A stretch of 64,000 nucleotides of DNA from Caulobacter ginsengisoli (GTDB taxonomy: Bacteria; Pseudomonadota; Alphaproteobacteria; Caulobacterales; Caulobacteraceae), in assembly GCF_030814835.1 (NCBI RefSeq), contig NZ_JAUSVS010000001.1, forward strand, positions 1,019,909 through 1,083,908, in the 5' to 3' direction. The translations under genes were made by a program, and so were the position numbers. The notes under the pieces were generated by a model. That model did no database searches and was not told where the DNA came from. It saw only the letters and a program-made list of their open reading frames with translations. Below, one piece after another: positions 20,077 through 28,295 of this stretch (position 1 is its first letter; each line of letters starts with the position of its first letter).

Positions 20077-21483
20077 ATGTTCGATCATGCGGACGCCGTC
20101 CTGCTGGCGCGTATCCAGTTCGCCTTCACCGTCTCGTTCCACTTCCTGTTTCCCAGCTTCTCGATCGGCCTGGCCAGCTATCTGGCGGTGCTGAACGGGC
20201 TGTGGCTGCGGACGAAGGACGAGGTCTATCTGACCCTGTTCAAATACTGGCTGAAGATCTTCGCCCTGACCTTTGCGATGGGCGTGGTGTCGGGGATCGT
20301 GCTCTCCTACCAGTTCGGAACCAACTGGTCGGTGTTCGCCGACAAGACCGGGCCGGTGATCGGGCCGCTGATGGCCTACGAGGTGATGACCGCCTTCTTC
20401 CTGGAGGCCGGCTTCCTGGGGGTGATGCTGTTCGGCATGAACCGGGTCGGGCCGGCCCTGCATTTCGCCGCCACCCTGGCCGTGGCGGTGGGGACCTTCA
20501 TCTCGGCCTTCTGGATCCTGTCGGCCAACAGCTGGCTGCAGACCCCCGCCGGCTACGCCATCAACGCCGCCGGTCAGTTCGTCCCGGCCGACTGGTGGAA
20601 GATCGTCTTCAACCCGTCCTTCCCCTACCGCCTGACCCACACGGTGATGGCCGCCTATCTGACCACCGCCCTGGCGGTCGGGGGCGTGGGAGCCTGGCAT
20701 CTGCTGCGCGACAAGGCCAATCGTGGGGCGCGGGTGATGTTCTCCATGGCCATGGGCATGATCACCGTCGTCGCCCCGCTGCAGATCCTGGCCGGCGACG
20801 CCCACGGCCTCAACACCCTCGAACACCAGCCCGCCAAGGTCATGGCCATGGAGGGCCATTTCCAGAGCCATCCGGACGGGGCGCCGCTGATCCTGTTCGG
20901 CCTGCCCGACCAGGCGGCGGCCAAGGTGCGGGCCGAGGTCTCGGTCCCCAAGGCCTCCTCGCTGATTCTCAAGCATGACCTGGGCGCCCCGCTGGCGGGC
21001 CTCGACACCGTGCCGCGCGCCGACTGGCCCGTGGTGCCGGTAGTGTTCTGGTCGTTCCGGGTGATGGTCGGGATGGGCCTGTTGATGGGGCTGCTGGCCC
21101 TGGTCAGCCTGGTCGCCCGGATGCGGCGCAGGCTCTATGACTGGCGGCCGCTGCTGCGCTTCGCGGTCGCCATGGGGCCGGCCGGGTTCGTCACGGTCAT
21201 CGCCGGCTGGATCACCACCGAGGTCGGCCGCCAGCCCTTCACCGTCTATGGCCTGCTGCGCACCACCGCCTCCGCAGCCCCGCTGGACGCCCCGGCGGTG
21301 GGCGCCTCGCTACTGGCCTTCATCGGGGTCTACTTCATCGTCTTCGGCGCGGGGACCTTCTACATCCTCAGACTGATGAGCCACCCGCCCCATCCGGGCG
21401 AGGCGGGCCTGGAGGCGGGGCGACCGACCCGCGCCGCCGGCATCATCCCCGGCGGCGCCACCGAGCCGGAGGCCGGCCGATGA
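20077..21483 (+). CDS. cydA: Cytochrome bd-type (CIO) ubiquinol oxidase subunit I
   Basis: 468 residues with about nine membrane helices. It oxidises ubiquinol and reduces oxygen to water at the inner membrane without pumping protons. Heme ligands are placed as expected: His22 (FTVSFHFLF), His188 (RLTHTVMAAY) and a methionine in FWSFRVMVGMG. The quinol loop is short, around QPAKVMAMEGHF, which is the cyanide-insensitive oxidase (CioA) form. The usual GRQPW reads GRQPF here. The start has GGGAG six bases ahead. Overlaps cydB by ATGA. Confidence 0.95.
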   Translation: MFDHADAVLLARIQFAFTVSFHFLFPSFSIGLASYLAVLNGLWLRTKDEVYLTLFKYWLKIFALTFAMGVVSGIVLSYQFGTNWSVFADKTGPVIGPLMAYEVMTAFFLEAGFLGVMLFGMNRVGPALHFAATLAVAVGTFISAFWILSANSWLQTPAGYAINAAGQFVPADWWKIVFNPSFPYRLTHTVMAAYLTTALAVGGVGAWHLLRDKANRGARVMFSMAMGMITVVAPLQILAGDAHGLNTLEHQPAKVMAMEGHFQSHPDGAPLILFGLPDQAAAKVRAEVSVPKASSLILKHDLGAPLAGLDTVPRADWPVVPVVFWSFRVMVGMGLLMGLLALVSLVARMRRRLYDWRPLLRFAVAMGPAGFVTVIAGWITTEVGRQPFTVYGLLRTTASAAPLDAPAVGASLLAFIGVYFIVFGAGTFYILRLMSHPPHPGEAGLEAGRPTRAAGIIPGGATEPEAGR

Positions 21484-22487
21484 CCGTCTCGATCGACCTG
21501 GCCACAGCCTGGGCCTTCATCATCGCCTTCGCCGTCTTTGCCTATGTGGTGATGGACGGCTTCGACCTGGGGATCGGCATCCTGTTCCCGGCCTTCAAGC
21601 CCGGCCCCGAGCGGGACAGCGCCATGAACTCGGTCGCCCCGGTCTGGGACGGCAACGAGACCTGGCTAGTGCTGGGCGGCGGCGGGCTGATGGCCGCCTT
21701 CCCCCTTGCCTACGCCATCATCCTGCCGGCCCTCTACGCCCCGATCATCGCCATGCTGCTGGCCCTGATCTTCCGGGGCGTGGGGTTCGAGTTCCGCTGG
21801 CGCGATCCCCGCCATCGCCCCTTCTGGGACCTGGCCTTCACCGCCGGCTCGGTGGTCGCCGCCTTCGCCCAGGGGGTGACGCTCGGCGCGCTGCTGCAGG
21901 GGATCAAGGTCGTGGGCCGCGGCTATGGCGGCGGCTGGTGGGACTGGCTCTCGCCGTTCAGCCTGCTGACCGGGGCCAGCGTGGTGATCGGCTACGCCCT
22001 GCTGGGCTCGACCTGGCTGATCATGAAGACGCAAGGGCCGATGCAGGCCCGGGCCTATCGCCAGGCCGGCTGGCTGGGCTGGGCGACCATCGCCTGCATC
22101 GCCGCCGTCAGCGCCGCCACGCCCTTCCTGCAGAACGGCTACTACCAGCGCTGGTTCGCCATGCCGAACGTGCTCTACACCGCCCAGGTCCCGCTGCTGG
22201 TGGTGGTCGGCTCGGGGCTGTTCTTCCTCAACCTCAGAGCCAGGCGCCAGGCCGCGCCCTTCCTGCTGACCCTGGGCCTCTTCGCCCTGACCTTCGCCGG
22301 GCTGGGGATCAGCATGTTCCCCTATGTGGTCCCCACCGCCGTGACCATCTGGGACGCCGCCGCCCCGGCCTCCAGCCAGGTCTTCATGCTGGTGGGCGCG
22401 GCGGTGCTGATCCCGATCATCCTGATCTATACCGGCTATGCCTACTGGGTGTTCAGGGGCAAGGTCGGCCACGAGGGCTATCACTGA
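21480..22487 (+). CDS. cydB: Cytochrome bd-type ubiquinol oxidase subunit II
   Basis: 335 residues with eight or nine hydrophobic helices. The N-terminus has YVVMDGFDLGIGILFP and then WDGNETWLVLGGGGLMAAFP, both hallmarks of subunit II. It pairs with subunit I in the membrane. Start and the cydA stop share ATGA, and its own stop overlaps the next small gene by one base, so all three are one translationally coupled operon. Confidence 0.96.
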   Translation: MTVSIDLATAWAFIIAFAVFAYVVMDGFDLGIGILFPAFKPGPERDSAMNSVAPVWDGNETWLVLGGGGLMAAFPLAYAIILPALYAPIIAMLLALIFRGVGFEFRWRDPRHRPFWDLAFTAGSVVAAFAQGVTLGALLQGIKVVGRGYGGGWWDWLSPFSLLTGASVVIGYALLGSTWLIMKTQGPMQARAYRQAGWLGWATIACIAAVSAATPFLQNGYYQRWFAMPNVLYTAQVPLLVVVGSGLFFLNLRARRQAAPFLLTLGLFALTFAGLGISMFPYVVPTAVTIWDAAAPASSQVFMLVGAAVLIPIILIYTGYAYWVFRGKVGHEGYH

Positions 22488-22606
22488 TGCCGCCCTCTCC
22501 GGCGCCGCGTTGGGCCAGCCGGCTGCTGTGGTTCGTCGGCCTGTGGCTGGCCGGGGTCTGCACGGTGGGGGCGGTATCGCTGCTGATCCGCGCCTGGATC
22601 CGCTAG
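22487..22606 (+). CDS. DUF2474 small membrane subunit of CIO-type bd oxidase
   Basis: 39 residues: short basic N-terminus (MPPSPAPRWASR), one transmembrane helix (LLWFVGLWLAGVCTVGAVSL) and a basic end (RAWIR). It starts one base inside the cydB stop (TGATG). Size, position and the R-L-x-W-F-V-x-L-W pattern match DUF2474 proteins that follow cioAB, thought to act like CydX in stabilising the oxidase. Function is by family context, not shown by sequence. Confidence 0.82.
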   Translation: MPPSPAPRWASRLLWFVGLWLAGVCTVGAVSLLIRAWIR

Positions 22607-22977
22607 CCCGCCGTCAGGGAGGCGACCGCCTCGAGCAGCTCGTCCGGCGACATCGGCTTGGTCAGGGTGACGTCGGCCCCGATCATGCTGGCCAGGTTGA
22701 GCAGGTCGAGATCGCCAAAGGCGGCGCGGCCCGAGATGGCGATGATGCGCACGGTGGGGTGGATGGTCTTGACCGCGCCGATCAGCTCGATCCCGTCGGA
22801 GTCCGGCATCATGATGTCGGTGATGATCAGGTCGGGCGGCGCGGTCCTGACGCTGCGCAGGGCGTCGGCTCCATCGACCGCCTCCCGCACCACATGCCCG
22901 ATCCCGCGGAGCATTCTACTGACCGAAGTACGCAGCGCCTCGTCGTCGTCAACCACCAGTATCTCAACCGACGGCAT
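22603..22977 (-). CDS. Single-domain response regulator (CheY-like)
   Basis: 124 residues, receiver domain only. Acidic pocket in LVVDDDEA, phosphorylated Asp54 in LIITDIMMPD, Ser/Thr position in IIAISGRA and the lysine in VTLTKPMSPDEL. No output domain, so it must act through a protein partner or in a phosphorelay. It ends by sharing a CTAG with the convergent DUF2474 gene. No kinase is adjacent. Confidence 0.92.
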   Translation of the reverse strand: MPSVEILVVDDDEALRTSVSRMLRGIGHVVREAVDGADALRSVRTAPPDLIITDIMMPDSDGIELIGAVKTIHPTVRIIAISGRAAFGDLDLLNLASMIGADVTLTKPMSPDELLEAVASLTAG

Positions 22978-23075
22978 GCACGCCCCCCAGAAACTCGATG
23001 GGGCTAGCTAGGCGGTTCGATATCGAAGCGCCAGCGAAAAACCCATTTTGGGGAATTTACCCGGCCCAGAACGGG

Positions 23076-23252
23076 TCAGGCGCTGTCGTCGCCCTTCGGC
23101 TTCAACGTCCCGCGTCGGGCCAGGGCCTCGCGCAGCAGCATCTCGACCTGGGCGTTGACCGAGCGCAGTTCGGCGGCCGCGAGGCGCTCGACCGCTTCGA
23201 GCACCTCGGGCCGCACCCGGATCAAGAAGGCGCGCTTGTCCGGACTGGCCAT
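23076..23252 (-). CDS. Small Arc-type ribbon-helix-helix DNA-binding protein
   Basis: 58 residues: MASPDKRAFLIRVRPEVLEA begins with a beta strand (KRAFLIRV) and is followed by two helices (EVLEAVERLAAAELRS and NAQVEMLLREALARR), the Arc/MetJ pattern, then a charged tail. The N-x-Q/E turn (SVNAQVE) is typical of Arc-family antitoxin-like regulators. Its AGGAGG and start codon lie inside a perfect palindrome. It stands just downstream of the SPFH gene on the same strand. No toxin-like gene is adjacent, so it is more likely a repressor than an antitoxin. Confidence 0.85.
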   Translation of the reverse strand: MASPDKRAFLIRVRPEVLEAVERLAAAELRSVNAQVEMLLREALARRGTLKPKGDDSA

Positions 23253-23278
23253 CTAGACCCTCCTGCGAGGGTCTAGAT
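23251..23278. promoter_or_regulatory. Perfect palindrome covering the RBS and start of the RHH gene
   Basis: ATCTAGACCCTC and GAGGGTCTAGAT are exact inverted copies separated by four bases. On the minus strand the AGGAGG ribosome-binding site spans loop and right arm, and the right arm ends in the AT of the ATG. It can be an operator (it contains TAGA, the half-site core of Arc-type operators) or an RNA hairpin that hides the start. Confidence 0.7.
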
Positions 23279-23299
23279 TCTTAAGTTTGGAGCATGTCC

Positions 23300-23316
23300 G
23301 GGCGGCGAAACCGCCC
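23300..23316 (-). terminator. Possible terminator hairpin after the SPFH gene
   Basis: GGGCGG and CCGCCC flank a five-base loop, 26 bases after the SPFH stop on the minus strand. No T-run follows, so it is weak as an intrinsic terminator and may be a processing or attenuation hairpin before the RHH gene. Confidence 0.35.
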
Positions 23317-23341
23317 ACACTTTCGCCTGACATACTCCCCC

Positions 23342-24232
23342 CTAGCCGCTGTAGAGCGTGCCGGTGTTGACCACGGGCTGGGTGTCACGATCGCCGCAGA
23401 GCACGACCAGCAGGTTGGAGACCATGGCCGCCTTGCGCTCTTCGTCCAGCTGCACGACGCCGCGCTCGCCCAACTGCTGCAGGGCGCTCTCGACCATGCT
23501 GACCGCGCCGGTGACGATGGTGCGGCGGGCGGCCAGGACCGCCTCGGCCTGCTGACGGCGCAGCATGGCCCCGGCGATTTCCGGCGCGTAGGCCAGGTGC
23601 ATCAGATGCATCTCGTCCACGGCGATGCCGCCGACCTCGACCCGCTCCTGCAGGTCGGCGCGCAGCCGCTCGCCGACGATCTCGGCGTCGGCCCGCAGGG
23701 TGGGTTCCTCGTCCTCGGCGTGGTCGTAGGCATAGTGGCGGGCCACCTCGCGCAGGGCGGTCTCCATCTGGATGTTCATGAAGGCCACATAGTCGTCGAC
23801 ATCGAACAGGGCCTGGGCCGAATCCCGCACCCGCCAGACGACGTTGGCGGCGATCTCGACCGGGTTGCCGCGCTTGTCGTTGACCTTGAGGGTCTCGCTG
23901 GTGACGTTGCGCACGCGCATCGACAGCTTCTTGCGGGCGAACCAGGGCAGCACCCAGCGCAGCCCCGTGGTGCGGTCGGTGCCCTTGTAGTTGCCGAACA
24001 GGGTGATGGCGACCGCCTGGTTGGGCTGGATGGTGTAGAAGCCGGCCAGACCCAGGATGGCGATGAAGCCCAGCAGAACGCCTGGAATCCCGATAGCCGG
24101 GTTGTCTTCCATCCGGCTGATCATGAAGCCTGACAGGATCAGCAGGCCCAGGAAGACCAGCAGCATCAGGCCGCCGTTGGTCCCGCCGCCGACGCGTTCG
24201 GTGCTGCGATTGATGGTCCGTTGATCGGACAT
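23342..24232 (-). CDS. SPFH/band-7 domain membrane protein
   Basis: 296 residues. Two membrane segments near the N-terminus ([18 protein letters not shown] and [18 protein letters not shown]) precede an SPFH domain starting [15 protein letters not shown] and including [17 protein letters not shown] and a helical tail rich in charged residues ([20 protein letters not shown]). SPFH proteins form large membrane rings linked to proteolysis, lipid domains or stress. The start after GGAGGGG is preferred to two earlier in-frame starts that fall in a palindromic operator-like region. Target unknown. Confidence 0.88.
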   Translation of the reverse strand: MSDQRTINRSTERVGGGTNGGLMLLVFLGLLILSGFMISRMEDNPAIGIPGVLLGFIAILGLAGFYTIQPNQAVAITLFGNYKGTDRTTGLRWVLPWFARKKLSMRVRNVTSETLKVNDKRGNPVEIAANVVWRVRDSAQALFDVDDYVAFMNIQMETALREVARHYAYDHAEDEEPTLRADAEIVGERLRADLQERVEVGGIAVDEMHLMHLAYAPEIAGAMLRRQQAEAVLAARRTIVTGAVSMVESALQQLGERGVVQLDEERKAAMVSNLLVVLCGDRDTQPVVNTGTLYSG

Positions 24233-24255
24233 ATGCCCCTCCATTGATTGGCCCC

Positions 24256-24271
24256 AAAGTGATATCACTTT
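24256..24271. promoter_or_regulatory. Operator-like palindrome AAAGTGATATCACTTT
   Basis: A perfect 16-base palindrome 24-39 bases upstream of the SPFH start, followed three bases later by the related half-site GATGTCAC. Position near the promoter suggests repression of the SPFH-RHH pair. Binding protein unknown. Confidence 0.5.
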
Positions 24272-24338
24272 GATGTCACGCGTCAAGACGCCTTGCCCCC
24301 CTCCTCCGGCTGCGGCACACGGGGCTCAGCGCCGCGTC

Positions 24339-24390
24339 GGGAGCACGTCAGGCGGAAGTGGCTACCGGTTCCGCCGCCCGACGTGCTCCC
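24339..24390 (+). repeat. 52-base hairpin in the 5' region of the glycosyltransferase gene
   Basis: GGGAGCACGTC and GACGTGCTCCC are exact inverted copies, with an inner pair GGCGGAA and TTCCGCC around a GTGGCTACCGG loop. It ends 28 bases before the glycosyltransferase start. It may be a dispersed REP-like sequence or a structured leader RNA. Confidence 0.6.
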
Positions 24391-24418
24391 AACTCTAAGA
24401 GTCTTCGGGGGAGTCCAA

Positions 24419-25669
24419 ATGGCCCGTTTCCTGTTCGCCACCTGGGAAGGCGGCGGCCATGTGCAACCGATGCTGAGCGTCGCGGCCGGGCTGAAGGCGC
24501 GCGGCCATCGGGTGCTGATGATGAGCGATGCCGCCAGCGCCCCCGACGCGGCGGCGATGGGGGTCGAATTCAGGCCCTGGACCACCGCCCCCAGCCTGAC
24601 CGAGAAGGCCCGCTCGGGCGACCGGCTGCGCGACTGGGAGGCCGACAACCCGCTGCAGGTCATCCAGGACCTGATTGGCAAGGTGATGATCGGGCCGGCC
24701 GGCGCCTACGCCGCCGATGTGACGGCGACCCTGGCGGACTTCAAGGCCGACGTGGTGGTCAGCCAGGAGCTGCTGTTCGGCCCGATGCTGGCGGCCGAGG
24801 CGGCGGGCCTGCCGCTGGCCCTGCTGGCCGCCAATGTCTGGACCTTCCCCACCCTCACCGGCGTCCCGCCGTTCGGGACCGGCATGGCGCCGGCGACCAG
24901 CGACGACGAGCGGGCCCTGCACGCCATGGTCGCCCAGACCACCCGGACCATATTCCAGATGGGCCTGCCCGACCTCAACGCGGCCCGGGCGGGCCTGGGC
25001 CTGATGCCCCTCGCCGATCTCTTCGACCAGCTGGCCTATGCCCGCGCCATCCTGCTGGCGACCAGCCGCGCCTTCGACTTCGCGCCAGAGCCGCTGGCCG
25101 AGCCCTTCCGTTATGTCGGGCCGTACCTGGGCGATCCCGTCGATGTCGAACCCTGGTCGGCGCCCGGCGACGGCAAGCCGCTGGTGGTGGTGTCCTCCTC
25201 GACCCTCTACGAGGGCCAGGAGGGCTGGCTGGGCCGGGTGATCGCGGCGCTGGGCTCGCTTCCCGTGCAGGGCCTGGTCACCCTGGGACCGGCCATCGAT
25301 CCGGCCCAGTTCGATCCGCCAGCCAATGTCTCTGTCGTTGCCAGCGCCCCGCACAGCCAGGTGCTGCCAAAGGCCGCCGTCATGATCACCCATGGCGGCC
25401 ACGGCTCGGTGCTGCGCGGCCTGATGGCGGGCGTTCCGCTGCTGCTGCTGCCGGCGGTGCGCGACCAGAACGACAACGCCGCCCGGGTGACCGCCCGGGG
25501 CGCCGGCCTGTCGCTGAGCCGCGACGCCAGTCCCGAAGCGCTGGCGGCGGCGATCCGGCGGCTGCTGGACGAGCCCGGGTTCGCCGTCCAGGCGCGGGCG
25601 CTGGGCGCGGCGATCGCGGCGGACGTCGGGGGCCGCTCGGCGGAGGATGAGTTGGAGCGGCTGGTCTAG
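24419..25669 (+). CDS. MGT/UGT-family glycosyltransferase (GT1)
   Basis: 416 residues of the GT-B fold. The N-terminal acceptor half begins FLFATWEGGGHVQPMLSVA; the C-terminal donor half has VVVVSSSTLYEGQ-type strands and the nucleotide-sugar motif ITHGGHGSVLRGLMAGVPLL followed by RDQNDNA. This is the pattern of macrolide, flavonoid or zeaxanthin glucosyltransferases. The start has GGGGGAG eight bases upstream. It is convergent with the CFA-like gene, sharing CTAG. Acceptor unknown; no carotenoid genes are visible. Confidence 0.87.
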   Translation: MARFLFATWEGGGHVQPMLSVAAGLKARGHRVLMMSDAASAPDAAAMGVEFRPWTTAPSLTEKARSGDRLRDWEADNPLQVIQDLIGKVMIGPAGAYAADVTATLADFKADVVVSQELLFGPMLAAEAAGLPLALLAANVWTFPTLTGVPPFGTGMAPATSDDERALHAMVAQTTRTIFQMGLPDLNAARAGLGLMPLADLFDQLAYARAILLATSRAFDFAPEPLAEPFRYVGPYLGDPVDVEPWSAPGDGKPLVVVSSSTLYEGQEGWLGRVIAALGSLPVQGLVTLGPAIDPAQFDPPANVSVVASAPHSQVLPKAAVMITHGGHGSVLRGLMAGVPLLLLPAVRDQNDNAARVTARGAGLSLSRDASPEALAAAIRRLLDEPGFAVQARALGAAIAADVGGRSAEDELERLV

Positions 25670-26688
25670 ACCGGCTTCAGCCGATAGTGGCTGACGCCCC
25701 ATTCCTCGCCGCCGCGATGGCCGAAGACGCCGGCAGTGGCCAGGAAGAACAGGCGCCAGCGGCGGCGCCACAGGCCGGCGTCCTTGCCGTAGACCTGTTT
25801 CATGATCGAGCGGACGGCGGCGTCATTGGCGTCCATATTGGCCAACCAGTCCAGGGCCGTGCGTTCATAGTGCTTGCCGCTCCAGCGCCAGTCGGCCTCC
25901 AGCTCGAAGGTGTCGCCGAACTGCCGGATCAGGTTGTGGCTGGGCATGAAGCCGCCGGTGAAGAAGTAGCGGCCGATCCAGTCCTGCGGGTTCTCGTGGC
26001 TGAAGCGGTAGGGCGCGCTGGCGTGGCTGAAGACGTGCAGAAACAGCCGGCCGTCGGGCGCCAGCCAGGTCCGTACCCGCTCCAGCAGGGCCGGCCAGTT
26101 GGCCATGTGCTCGAACATCTCCACCGAGACGACCCGGTCGAAAGTCCTGCCCGGCTCGAAGGCGTTGGCGTCGGCGGTGATGACGGTGAGGTTGGTCAGG
26201 CCCCGCGCCGCCGCCTCCGCCTCGATGAAGGCCCGCTGGGTGCGGCTGTTGGAGACGCTGGTGATCTTCGAATTGGGATAGCCGGCGGCCATCCACAGGC
26301 TCAGCGAGCCCCAGCCGCAGCCCAGTTCCAGCACGTCCTGGCCGTCCTGCAGGTCGGCATGGGCGCAGGTCTCGATCAGGGCCTGGCGTTCGGCGTCGTC
26401 GAGGGTCTGGGCCCCGTCCTCGTAGAGGCAGGAGGAGTATTTCAGGTGGCTGCCCAGGACGAGACGGAAGAATTCGGTCGGCAGTTCGTAATGCTGCTCG
26501 TTGGCCGCATCGGCGTGCTCGGCGATGGCCAGGGTGCGCATGTTGGCCGCGAACTCGGCCTCCGACTGAGGTCGCAGCCGCTGGCGGGTGCGCTCGCCCT
26601 CGACCAGGTTCCAGATCGCCGCCCGCCGCAGCGGGTCGGGGGCCGGCAGGTTCTCGGCGGCGTGGATGGCGGAGGCGATCAGGCTCAT
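25666..26688 (-). CDS. Cyclopropane-fatty-acyl-phospholipid synthase-family methyltransferase
   Basis: 340 residues. SAM motif LELGCGWGSLSLWMA, the family signature SVEMFEHMANW, and YSSCLYEDGAQTLDDAE before the fold. The protein lacks the long N-terminal domain of E. coli Cfa, so it belongs to the shorter CFA-like group and may methylate or cyclopropanate lipids. The start has AGGAGA nine bases upstream and overlaps the DUF1295 stop by ATGA, which fixes it. Operon partner: DUF1295 membrane protein. Confidence 0.88.
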   Translation of the reverse strand: MSLIASAIHAAENLPAPDPLRRAAIWNLVEGERTRQRLRPQSEAEFAANMRTLAIAEHADAANEQHYELPTEFFRLVLGSHLKYSSCLYEDGAQTLDDAERQALIETCAHADLQDGQDVLELGCGWGSLSLWMAAGYPNSKITSVSNSRTQRAFIEAEAAARGLTNLTVITADANAFEPGRTFDRVVSVEMFEHMANWPALLERVRTWLAPDGRLFLHVFSHASAPYRFSHENPQDWIGRYFFTGGFMPSHNLIRQFGDTFELEADWRWSGKHYERTALDWLANMDANDAAVRSIMKQVYGKDAGLWRRRWRLFFLATAGVFGHRGGEEWGVSHYRLKPV

Positions 26689-27500
26689 GCCAAGTCTCCT
26701 TGGGCGGGGCTTCGTTTGGGCGGCATGGGGAAGAAGACCGAGGTGCGGGCCTTGTAGGCGTCGAAGGCGGCGCCGCGGCTCTTGGCCATGGCGTATTCCA
26801 GCATCCGAACGCCGGTGACGTTGTTGAGCAGGTGGTACATCAAGAGCGGCCCGATCAGGGCGACCAGGCCCCAGTTCCACCGGCCGCTGAGGTCGATGGC
26901 GATGACCGGATAGGCCACCCAGGCCAGCCACTCGAAGAAATAGTTGGGGTGGCGCGACCAGGCCCACAGGCCCGTCTCGCAGATCCTGCCCTTGTTGGCG
27001 GGATCGGCCTTGAAGGCGGTCAGTTGGGCGTCGGCCAGGGCCTCGCCCAGGATGGCGATGGCCAGCAGCGCCCCGCCCAGGCTGTCCTGCCAGGAGAGCT
27101 CACCCGGCCGGCGGGCGGCGACCAGCACGCCCAGGCTCAGCAGGAAGGAGGCCGCGCCCTGCATCTCGAGAAAGCCGAACATCATCAGGTCGTTGCGCGC
27201 GCCCCACTTGCGCCGCAGGCCGGCATAGCGGGCGTCCTCGGGACGACCGGCCGTGCGCAGGGCCAGGTGGGTCCCCAGTCTGAGACCCCAGACGGCGATC
27301 AGCACCGCTACGATCCACTGCCGGGCCGTCGGCGGCGCGCCGTCGATGGGGACCAGGGCGACGATCACCCCGGCCGCGCCCAGGACATAGGACCAGAACA
27401 CGTCGGTCCAGCCGCCGTTCTTCATAGCGCGCTGGAAGGCCCAGACCAGGGCCATGGCCATGGCCAGGAAGGCGGCGTCGACGGCGAGGAGGTTCAGCAT
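26685..27500 (-). CDS. DUF1295 / steroid-5-alpha-reductase-like membrane protein
   Basis: 271 residues with about seven hydrophobic helices. Signature segments are GLRLGTHLALRTAGRPEDAR-like arginine clusters, WAWSRHPNYFFEWLAW and the C-terminal YKARTSVFFPMPP, typical of DUF1295 enzymes related to steroid 5-alpha reductases and isoprenylcysteine methyltransferases. Coupled (ATGA) to the CFA-like methyltransferase, a frequent pairing which suggests a joint role in lipid modification. Activity not shown. Confidence 0.88.
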   Translation of the reverse strand: MLNLLAVDAAFLAMAMALVWAFQRAMKNGGWTDVFWSYVLGAAGVIVALVPIDGAPPTARQWIVAVLIAVWGLRLGTHLALRTAGRPEDARYAGLRRKWGARNDLMMFGFLEMQGAASFLLSLGVLVAARRPGELSWQDSLGGALLAIAILGEALADAQLTAFKADPANKGRICETGLWAWSRHPNYFFEWLAWVAYPVIAIDLSGRWNWGLVALIGPLLMYHLLNNVTGVRMLEYAMAKSRGAAFDAYKARTSVFFPMPPKRSPAQGDLA

Positions 27501-27626
27501 CGGTTGAGGATACGCGCGTCGGCGCGAAGTGGTTCACCCACAAATGGGGGATTAGATGCGCCGCCTTAACCGGCCGTAGAGCCGCGGGCCCCATCCTGGA
27601 CGCCACATCGAGGGGTCCCAAGGATC

Positions 27627-28187
27627 ATGCGCTGGATTATCGGAGCGGCCGCCTGCGCGGTGCTGGGCCTGGTCGGCTGCAATGCGTCATCGGCGCTCAG
27701 CGACGACACCAAGGCCTTCACGGCCGGCGTCGCGGCCTTCAAGGCCGGGGATCGAACCGCGCTGGACACGGCCATGACCACCCTGAAGGTCAGGTCGGAC
27801 GATCCTGCCCCCTGCTCCCCCGAAGCCTTCGCGGCGGCGCGGCGCTCGGCCTTCCGGCAGATCCTGGAGCCTCTGGACCGCTCGGCCATCCTGTCGATGC
27901 CGGAGGAGGCGCGGTTCGTCTTCCTCAGCGGCGCCATCGGCCGTGGCGTCGAGGACGCGGCATCGCCCGCCCAGGCCTGCAAGGACCAGAAGGATGTCGG
28001 CCTCTTGGCAGTGCAGGACACCGTCGAACGGGTCGCCGCGCTCAAGGCGGTGATCGAGACCACCAAGTCCTGGCATGAGGCCCTGGCCGCCAGGCACGGC
28101 AAACAGCTGGATGCCCGGCTGATGGCCGCCGCCCGCATGCTGGCGGCCAACCATTTCGACGTGGGTTACCTGCAACTGCGGTATTGA
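27627..28187 (+). CDS. Hypothetical lipoprotein
   Basis: 186 residues with a type II signal peptide: MRWIIGAAACAVLGLVGCNA, lipobox LVGC with Cys18. The mature part is mostly alpha-helical with two further cysteines (APCSPEAF and QACKDQKD). I do not recognise a family. It stands alone between the DUF1295 gene and a convergent beta-lactamase-fold gene. Confidence 0.75.
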   Translation: MRWIIGAAACAVLGLVGCNASSALSDDTKAFTAGVAAFKAGDRTALDTAMTTLKVRSDDPAPCSPEAFAAARRSAFRQILEPLDRSAILSMPEEARFVFLSGAIGRGVEDAASPAQACKDQKDVGLLAVQDTVERVAALKAVIETTKSWHEALAARHGKQLDARLMAAARMLAANHFDVGYLQLRY

Positions 28188-28295
28188 GGGACCGGCCCCG
28201 GCCGATCTCGCCCTCGCTAGACCCGGGGAATCGCCGGCAGCGGCATGGCGGGAGGAAGGCCCGAAACGCCGTTTCCTGAAAGCCAATCCTGGCGG

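Noticed and set aside
23076..23252. RHH protein as antitoxin of a toxin-antitoxin pair
   Set aside because: No toxin-like small gene is next to it. The neighbours are a response regulator and an SPFH protein.
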